Assembly: GCA_026008535.1 (NCBI GenBank) | Contig: BRKX01000014.1 | Span: 52,687,006 to 52,751,005 of the forward strand | Origin: Perilla frutescens | Taxonomy: Eukaryota; Streptophyta; Magnoliopsida; Lamiales; Lamiaceae | Direction: 5' to 3' | Length of the DNA stretch: 64,000 bases | In this document: one piece after another, positions 57,255-64,000 of the stretch | Layout: each line of letters starts with the position of its first letter | Numbering within the stretch: the first letter of the stretch is position 1 | The notes under the pieces: generated by a model | The model's input: only the letters and a program-made list of their open reading frames with translations | Told to the model about the DNA's origin: nothing | The model's database searches: none | Position numbers and translations under genes: made by a program

Positions 57255-58610
57255 GTGTTCAATCATTTCAATTGGTAAGCACTTTCATTTATTTGATTGG
57301 AATCTCTTATATTTTTCTCTCTTTTTTTTAGCAGATATATGTGAGCATCACCACCAATCAATAGTAGCTAAATTAATCTTTACTATGAACTTCCCACAAT
57401 GAGTTTTGTTCGGTAAATAACATAATATTGGACTCTCATTCTAATTTCTACCATATATACTATATTATTTGAAAGTAAATAAATTGGTTATGATTATTTA
57501 AAAAGGTTTTATTGCAAAAATTTTCATAAAGATTAATGCATCAAAAGGTTTTACCAGCTGGCTTTCTTTCTTCGATGTTGGGAGCTTGGTGTTAGAATAT
57601 AACATTGTAAATGACTTTGAATGAACAGGGATTCTGGTTTTATTATAGTCTTACTACTCTAATTTACAGTTACTGCACAGTTGTTGTTCAAAATAAGATA
57701 AATAGATATAAATATTGATAACCTCTAAATTTAATTAGCATATATACTCTTAATATTCACACAATTCTCTTATTAAATATTGAATAAACATGGGACATAA
57801 GAACTTACAGTTGGAACCAAAAATGTATATTTGAAGTTTTTTTAATTTTTATTCAATTTCAATTTCTTATAATTACAATTATAATTATAATTTATACATG
57901 TTATTTAGGACTCATCCCACCCAATTAATAATTCATTATAAATTATAATTATTTATTTTTGAAATAATCAATAATTATTTCAAAATATACCAAATATAAT
58001 ATTAAAAAATAAAAATTTAGGAAAATTTTAGTAGAGTGCCTAAATTAATTTTTTAAATTATCAATTAATAATTATAAACTAATACTAAATGATCAAAACA
58101 TATAACAAATCCTGATTTGGTAGGATGAATGCTAATATAACAACTGAAAAACTAAACTAAAACACTAAAAATTTAAATTGAAGAAAAAAAATGAAGAAAA
58201 AACTAAAAAAAATGATAGCGCAATCGATAAATATATTAGGAGATTTCATCCAACTAAAAATGTTGGGATAGAGGAAGTGTGAAAAAAAAAAAAGATTCCC
58301 CAAATTTGTGTATTTTAAGGAAATTAACACTTATTATTATCAAACTCATGTAATTTAAATCAAATTACACCATTTTATTATTCTCATGTAGGAGATCGGT
58401 GGGGGTTGCCGCAGAAAAGGAAGCATCTAGAAAGGTTGAATTTCAGGGGTTTTTATTTAAATATTGGCCAAAAACAACACTTGTTAATTCCCATATTTGG
58501 TTGGCTGTATCTTTTATTTGTTTTATGCATGCTTTGTTTTGTTAAATATAAGCCGAGTGTATACGGTGTGCTTCATGGAGACATTGCGTGGATGTTGTTT
58601 GCAGTGTGAC
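57255..58610. other. NLR3 3' flank with foldback repeat (copy 3)
   Basis: The stretch to about 57610 resembles the NLR2 flank. From 57840 to 58205 an inverted repeat of the foldback family is present (TCAATTTCAATTTCTTATAA with its approximate complement near 58180). The last 200 bp have no match in the window. No gene supported. Confidence 0.5.
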
Positions 58611-59761
58611 CAGGCCGGCCCTGAGATTTTGAAGGCCCTGTGCGAACACTAAAAATGGTGCCCCTTATTTGTTAAAATTAAAAATTAAAAATACAAATAA
58701 AATGATATAAATTACACTTTAATGCCTATATTTTGAGTACTTTTTCAAAAATGGCACACTTTTTCAAAACAAACAAAATTGTTCCCGTATTTTCATTATT
58801 GCTTTGCAATTCTAATATTTAATCAATTTTACAGCCCGAAAATCATACATAATTGATTTTAATTTAATATTTCTTGATTGGATGAATTTTTTCCACGTGA
58901 TTGGGGAAATATGAATATTATAATACAATCAATTACGTGTGATTTTATGGCTATAAAATTGGTTAAATATTATATTTGAATTGTTTTTGAAAATATGTAT
59001 TTTTTTGTTAATTTTGAAAAAGTGGGCCATTTTTTAAAAAGTATAAAAAATATAGGTATTAAAGTGTAATTCACCCTATAAATGCACCTAAAAATATTTA
59101 TTTGATATGTTCAAATCATTAAAAGGTTTGCATTCTTGAAAACTTTGAAATCATGTGACTTGTGTACGTTCACTGATATTGCATGAACTTGAAATAAAAG
59201 AAAAAATATTTTAAACAATATCATGCACAAAGCACAAACTACAAAATATTATTTAAAAATACTTCTCTTAGCACTTTTTGAAGAAACTCATGTATAAATT
59301 TTTCAAAATTAATATTTTCTAGCAACTCTTGTTCATGGATATCAAAGCAAGTCTATTCAATCTTTTGACATGGTCAATTGCAAGTAAGATTTTAATAAAT
59401 AAATAAATAAACAGCAACTTTGCATATGCAACTGTAACAGGTATGGTCAATAAAATTCTATAAACAATGTATACATTGAGACGACTATTCAACCTCTTCA
59501 AGTAAGTCAATATATCTAGAGTTTTATGTTCTTTAGGTAAAAGACACCGCAAAGTTGTTTTTAATTCATAAATCACCTGTTGACCATCAAAATCACTAAA
59601 CTCTCCATCTTTAGAATATTTTTAAGATTTTCACAGATATTAATTGGGCTAGGCCTAGTATTATTTATAAAATATTGGGCAAAATGTTGAGCTGGTCTTT
59701 CTTATATTATTTTTTAAAAGGTTTGAATTAATTTTTATAAACTAAAAGACTATTTTTTTTA

Positions 59762-61188
59762 GGGATAAGGTCCAAATTGGCCACTAAACTTATTTGGGGG
59801 GCACAATTGGGTCACTACAACTTTTTTGGGTTCAATTGGGCTACCGCGGTGTTAAAATTGGCTCAATTGGGCCACCGCGTGATGAAGACCGTTAGAGCTC
59901 CGTTAAATGGACATAAAATGACGTTGTTTTGCTCTTTTTTTACCCGACCCGTAGCTAACCCCTAACCCGACCCACTCTTAATCCCTAACCCGATCCAATG
60001 ATCTAAAAACCACAAAATCAAATCTGTTAATTTGGGGATTTCAAATTCCAAATTCCCCAATTAGATTTCAAATCCTAAATTTGTCGCAGTTTGCCCATCC
60101 AATTCCGCTGAGAGAGGCCTCGCAGAGGTTGTTGGAGCCTGCGAGGAAGGAGCCGCCCCTTCGCCAGCCACTGGAGAGACAGATGAATCCTGTGATGCCT
60201 GATTTTTTGAGAATAGGGCTGCGAGGGTGTCAAACACCAAAATCGATGAAGCGGCTGTTGATTTTGACATGGGCGGTCTCGCAGTCAACGACAGAGTACG
60301 GAAAACTTTCAGAGCTATTAAGGGGTGACCATCTTCATTTGACGAATCCTCAGACAATGAGGAGCTCATCGGAACTAAGTCAGGGCGACGATGCTTGACA
60401 ATTTTCTCTCGCCCTCCCCTGAATCTATCTCTTCTTCTTTTGAATTTTCCAGTCTGAATCGATTGGTTGATGATGTGGAGTTGTTTGTGTCTAAATAGTG
60501 AGATGTGATGAGTAGGGTTGATGCGTGTGTTTGAAGGATGGGTAGGAAAGAAGAAGGGAGATAGGGGTAGAATCGGATGCCGAGGAGCTGTTCGAGGTTG
60601 GCGATGCAATGACAGGTTAAGGAAGGTGAAGGGGAGAGGGAGGCAGGAAGTGTAGGAGCGAATAAGCAACTTTGGAACGAGTGATGGTTCCAGCTGTGAG
60701 ATGGAGTGGGTCGGATCGGTGTATTTTGATTGTGGAATTTTTTGCAGATTGTGCTGCACAGGAGTGAGCAATTTTAACCAATTTTTCGGAAATTTTTTTG
60801 GAGGATGAACTTGGCTGCTGAATCTGGGCAGATTGCCCAGAATGTAGTTTCCAGTGCCCCATAACACGGAATTACCAGTTTTTGATCCAAAACATTGCCA
60901 GAAATCAGTTTTTGGAAGGACGAATAATGAAGAACAAGGAAAAAATGAAAATAAAAATAAAAAGAAAATTAAGAGTGGGTCGGGTTAGGGGTTAGATGCG
61001 GGTCAAGTAAAAAAGAGAGCAAAACGACGTTGTTTTATGTCCATTTAACGGAGCTCTAATGGTCTGCGTCACGCGGTGGCTCAATTGAGCCGATTTTAAC
61101 AACGCGGTGGCCCAATTGAGCCCAAAAAAGTTGTAGTCGGCCAATTGAACCCCCAAATAAGTTCAGTGGCCAATTTGGCCCTTATCCC
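59762..61188 (-). mobile_element. Long-TIR element B (MULE-like, 1,427 bp), nested in the hAT-like element
   Basis: Terminal inverted repeats begin GGGATAAGG and extend about 200 bp at high identity (shared blocks CAAATTGGCCACT, TTAGAGCTCCGTTAAATGG and CCTAACCCGACCCACTCTTA). The target duplication is unclear in T-rich flanks; TTTA is on both sides. There is no transposase. The core is GC-rich and carries a frameshifted ORF related to that of element A. Long TIRs and the gene-bearing core suggest a MULE, but the superfamily is inferred. Confidence 0.7.
60061..60862 (-). pseudogene. Frameshifted relative of the element A protein
   Basis: Reading from ATG at 60862, the first frame gives MGHWKLHSGQSAQIQQ, SSSSKKISEKLVKIAHS and GTITRSK, then stops at 60617. 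The second half of the match lies in another frame: MSSSLSEDSSNEDGHPL, then ILVFDTLAALFSKNQ, ending at 60061. Element A holds the equivalent motifs in one frame and order. The protein is thus broken by at least one frameshift here. The Thr/Ser/Ala-rich C-terminal end has no recognised domain. Conservation of motif order in two elements with unlike TIRs is the main reason to believe the ORF is real. Confidence 0.6.
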
Positions 61189-61316
61189 TTTAATTTTTTT
61201 ATAAACTAACATATATTAATATGACTACTAGTACTAAAAATTTATAAAAATGGTGCCCCTAAATTTGTGAGGCCCCTGTGCGGCGCACCTCTCACACGCT
61301 CTTAGGGCCGCCACTG

Positions 61317-61476
61317 TGTGTGACGGATTATGTATGATGATGATGTGGCAATCTTGATTAATGGATTTAAAAGAACATTAATTAGAGTGTGTTATTCAAT
61401 CTATTTGTCGGTTTATTTATTTTATGTGTGTGTGATCATAGTGTTGTATTAGGATAATCTTCGATTGTCAAGCTCT
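61317..61476. other. Short spacer
   Basis: Resumes the host sequence after the hAT-like element; no feature seen. Confidence 0.5.
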
Positions 61477-61600
61477 TCGTTGGCTTGGGAACCCTATCTA
61501 CACCAAATTTGGAAATTGTCAACATAAACGATGAATATTTTGATGCAACATTACTGTTGAATTCCTATTATTTCCTAGCCATGCAGACGTTGAATTCTCA
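61477..61600 (+). pseudogene. NLR 3' LRR-exon fragment
   Basis: The translation GLGTLSTPNLEIVNINDEYF followed by DATLLLNSYYFLA matches the end of the last LRR exon of the paralogues (LGSLTTPNLKTAEINQRHF ... QKQYLA in NLR3). Nothing upstream of it is NLR-like. It is likely the 3' end of a fourth NLR copy, cut by transposon insertions. The copia LTR may start inside its last codons. Confidence 0.65.
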
Positions 61601-61914
61601 CATGCAAATGCAGCAGCAGCAACTGGAAGGAAGAAGCGATTGGCAGCTATCAAAATATCTTCTCCACGTGGCAGCAACATATGTGAGGATAGATGGACCA
61701 CAACTACAGTTGATATGAGCCACAAGATCTTCACCTAAATAGTACTTTGGAGCCGTAGGATCCTAGCTTAGGATACAAGCTAGCTTTGTGTATAAATAAC
61801 AAGAACTCACTCTTTCTTTGTAATTTTGGAAAACTGATCTAATAAGAAAACCAGATCTATTTCTTTTCACTTGCCTTTGGATGTTTGCATGTGATATTTT
61901 AGGGTTTTATAACA
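61556..61914 (+). repeat. Probable 5' LTR of the copia element
   Basis: The LTR ends at ...TTTTATAACA (61914), directly before the primer-binding site. A TATA-like GTGTATAAATAAC at about 61788 fits an LTR promoter. The start is uncertain; TGTTGAATTC at 61556 is one option, and a later start up to about 61710 is possible because the 3' LTR is outside the window. Confidence 0.5.
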
Positions 61915-61930
61915 TGGTATCCAGAGCTTG
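61915..61930 (+). other. Primer-binding site (initiator tRNA-Met type)
   Basis: TGGTATCCAGAGC resembles the plant retrotransposon consensus TGGTATCAGAGC with one extra C, complementary to the 3' end of initiator methionine tRNA. Confidence 0.7.
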
Positions 61931-62010
61931 GTAATCGTGCCAATGCTTCGAATTGATTGAAATCCTTGATTTTCTTCCGATTGATTTCCTATTCTACCTG
62001 ATTTTTTAAA

Positions 62011-64000
62011 ATGACAAAAAAAAATCAACATTTTTCCTGGCGTGCTGCGCGAGATGACGAGCTCGGATTCGCCGTTAATGCTGGATCTCAATTTCACGCG
62101 GAGTCGAGCGTTGCTCAGGAGGAGAGGATTCATTCCACTCATCGTGAAGAACATTTGGTTACACCAGGCAATATGCGATCGAATGGTGGGAAGCACGATC
62201 ATTCATCGGTAAGTGTTGCTCAACCTGATTATAGTAGCACTAGAGCCCTTGCAAATGATGCGTTATATATATCACAGAGTGAGCATCCAGGCATGCTACT
62301 CACTACAGATCTTTTCGATGGTCATAACTTTCATAATTGGTGTCGGGCTGTTAAGAGAGGTCTCTCATCTAGAAATAAACTGGGAATTATTGATGGAAGT
62401 TTGGGGAAACCAATGATAGGGTCAGTTGATTACATGCAATGGATGCGTGTCGATTACTTGGTTTACAATTGGCTTAGTAATTCTATGACTAAGGAGATAT
62501 GTAGAGGTTTTCAGAGTTTGGAAACTTCCAAAGAGTTGTGGGCAGAATTGCATAAACGATTTGGAAAAAAAAAGGGACCGAAATTATATAAATTGCGTCG
62601 AGATATTGCAACGTATACACAGGGTACTCTGTCAGTCATGATCTATTTCAACAATCTAAATGGTTTGTGGGATGACTTGTGTTTACTTAAGAATTCTAAA
62701 GAATGCACCTGTGAAGCTGCAATTGATAATCAGAAAGATATGGAAGAGGAAAGAATGATGCAGTTTCTCATGGGTTTGAACGACTGCTTTGAAGGCATAT
62801 GGCAACAGATTTTGATATTGGATCCTCTTCCTAGTGTAAGCCAATCCTACTCCATGGTTCTTCAGGTAGAAGAATAGATAAATGTGTCAACTCACTTTGC
62901 TGATACACCAGGGCAGAGTGCCATGTATTCTCATCAGAAGTTCTCTTCAAAGGATCAATTCAAGAAGCGATTAACCAAAGAGGAGAAAGCTCGTTTAAAG
63001 TGTGATCATTGTGGAGCTATGGGACATCTCAAAGGAGACTGTTTTGAGTTAATTGGGATACCAGAATGGTATAAGAAGTTTAAGTTTGATAAGTAAAAGG
63101 GGAGAGCTAACTGTGTAGCTAATCCAGGAGACAATTGTGTCATATCTCCAGGTCCTACAAAAGAAGGACCTAAAGGCCTAGATGAAGTAGACTCTTTGGG
63201 AGAGGTTGGAAAGTTAATCCAAACAGAAATCGCCAAGCATATGGCTTCATATTTCAAGAAGGGGCTTCCTTTAGATGGAGAGTCATCTGCTGCTCATCTT
63301 GCAGAGGTGGATATGGGACAAGCAAGAAATAGTTTCCAAGGGCACTATGCTTTTGGTCTAGCTACTTCCATCAGGAATAACGAATGGATAGTCGACTCAG
63401 GAGCTAGCAACCATATGTGCTGCCAACTAAGCCTACTCACTGATCTCAAGAAACTAAAGCAACCTATGCAAATTTTTCTTCCAAATGGAAGTGCTTTATG
63501 GGCTTTCATGGCCGGGAAAGCTCAAGTTAATAGTGCCATTACTCTTCAGAATGTGTTTTTTGCTCCAGAATTTACTCATAACCTTCTTTCTGTGGGACAA
63601 CTTGCAAAGGACATTGGTGGGAATATACAATTCATAGCATCTCACTGTATTGTTCAGCAAAAGGAAAATGCCAAGGTTCTTGGCATCTGCTCTATGAAAG
63701 GTTCCCTCTATGTGTTCCCACAACAAAACTCCACTACTCAGCAAGCCTGCACCATCCAGACTTTACCTAGTTTTCAGGATCTACACCACCTTTTGGGGCA
63801 CCCCTCAGTATCTACAATGGAACATCTACCATCTTCTCATAAGAGAGCTAGATCAGACATTGTAGAGGAGTTAAGAAACTGCAAAATTTGCCATGAGGCA
63901 AAACAACAGCGGAACCCTTTTCCCCTGTTACATAGAAGGAGCTTGGTGTTGTTTTCTTTGGTCCACATGGATATTTGGGGTCCATGTAAGGAGGAATCTC
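62011..64000 (+). pseudogene. Ty1/copia Gag-Pol, partial and with two in-frame stops
   Basis: One frame runs from ATG 62011 to the window edge, interrupted by TAG at 62875-62877 and TAA at 63094-63096. Gag (about 290 aa) has the copia-type N-terminal region (LLTTDLFDGHNFHNWCRAV; WAELHKRFGKKKGPKLYKL). A zinc knuckle CX2CX4HX4C (CDHCGAMGHLKGDC) follows at about 63001-63042. The protease active site is WIVDSGASNHM near 63388. The GAG-pre-integrase finger ends CKICHEAKQQRNPF near 63880, and the integrase core starts at about 63960 (VHMDIWGP). Reverse transcriptase and RNase H lie beyond the edge. The two stops make an autonomous product unlikely unless read through. The element sits just downstream of the NLR fragment. 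Confidence 0.85.

Larger units (their letters stand above)
58611..61316. mobile_element. hAT-like element (2,706 bp), non-autonomous
   Basis: The left end reads CAGGCCGGCCCTGAGA and the complement of the right end CAGTGGCGGCCCTAAGA, short hAT-style inverted repeats. Flanks AGTGTGAC (58603-58610) and TGTGTGAC (61317-61324) agree at 7 of 8 bases, matching the 8-bp target duplication of hAT elements. No transposase is found. About half of its length is a nested TIR element (59762-61188). Confidence 0.65.

Overview
The window is nuclear DNA from a flowering plant, most likely a eudicot. It is AT-rich, has GT-AG introns, is dense in plant transposons, and carries three copies of a coiled-coil NB-ARC LRR (CC-NLR) disease-resistance gene of the RPS2/At4g27190-like type. 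The species cannot be fixed from the sequence.

Layout. About 0.6-8.7 kb: a probable Helitron on the minus strand. It has a 3' hairpin and CTAG end near 605, an apparently intact eight-exon RPA70-like gene, the N-terminal part only of a Rep/helicase gene, a receptor-like-kinase fragment and an NLR fragment. 9.2-14.2 kb: NLR1, with an intact CC, NB-ARC and first LRR block but damaged 3' LRR exons. 14.2-29 kb: a long stretch with no complete gene. It holds a LINE remnant, a tRNA-like/SINE-like sequence next to a HAK/KUP potassium-transporter fragment, two TIR elements in TA microsatellites, a foldback element, and an orphan copy of the NLR 5' leader. 29.1-34.6 kb: NLR2, the best-preserved paralogue, with five coding exons that all join in frame and a four-unit 159-bp LRR array. 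34.6-51 kb: duplicated NLR flanks, further orphan leaders, a MITE, a Mutator-like element (MULE A) carrying a Ser/Pro/Lys-rich ORF, and a non-autonomous CACTA element. 51.1-57.3 kb: NLR3, a pseudogene split by a 1.79-kb solo LTR with a perfect 5-bp target duplication. 58.6-61.3 kb: a hAT-like element with a second long-TIR element (MULE B) nested in it; MULE B carries a frameshifted relative of the MULE A ORF. 61.5-64 kb: an NLR 3' fragment, then a Ty1/copia element that runs off the right edge.

The three NLRs lie on the plus strand with shared 5' leader introns and shared acidic C-terminal tail exons, so the locus grew by tandem duplication of promoter-plus-gene units. Several units later lost their coding part, and transposons filled the gaps. 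NLR2 is the only copy whose whole reading frame I could reconstruct. NLR1 could make a shortened receptor and NLR3 looks dead.

The observation I would follow first is the protein shared by the two TIR elements at 41.8-43.6 kb and 59.8-61.2 kb. It has no domain I recognise, and the two elements have different termini.
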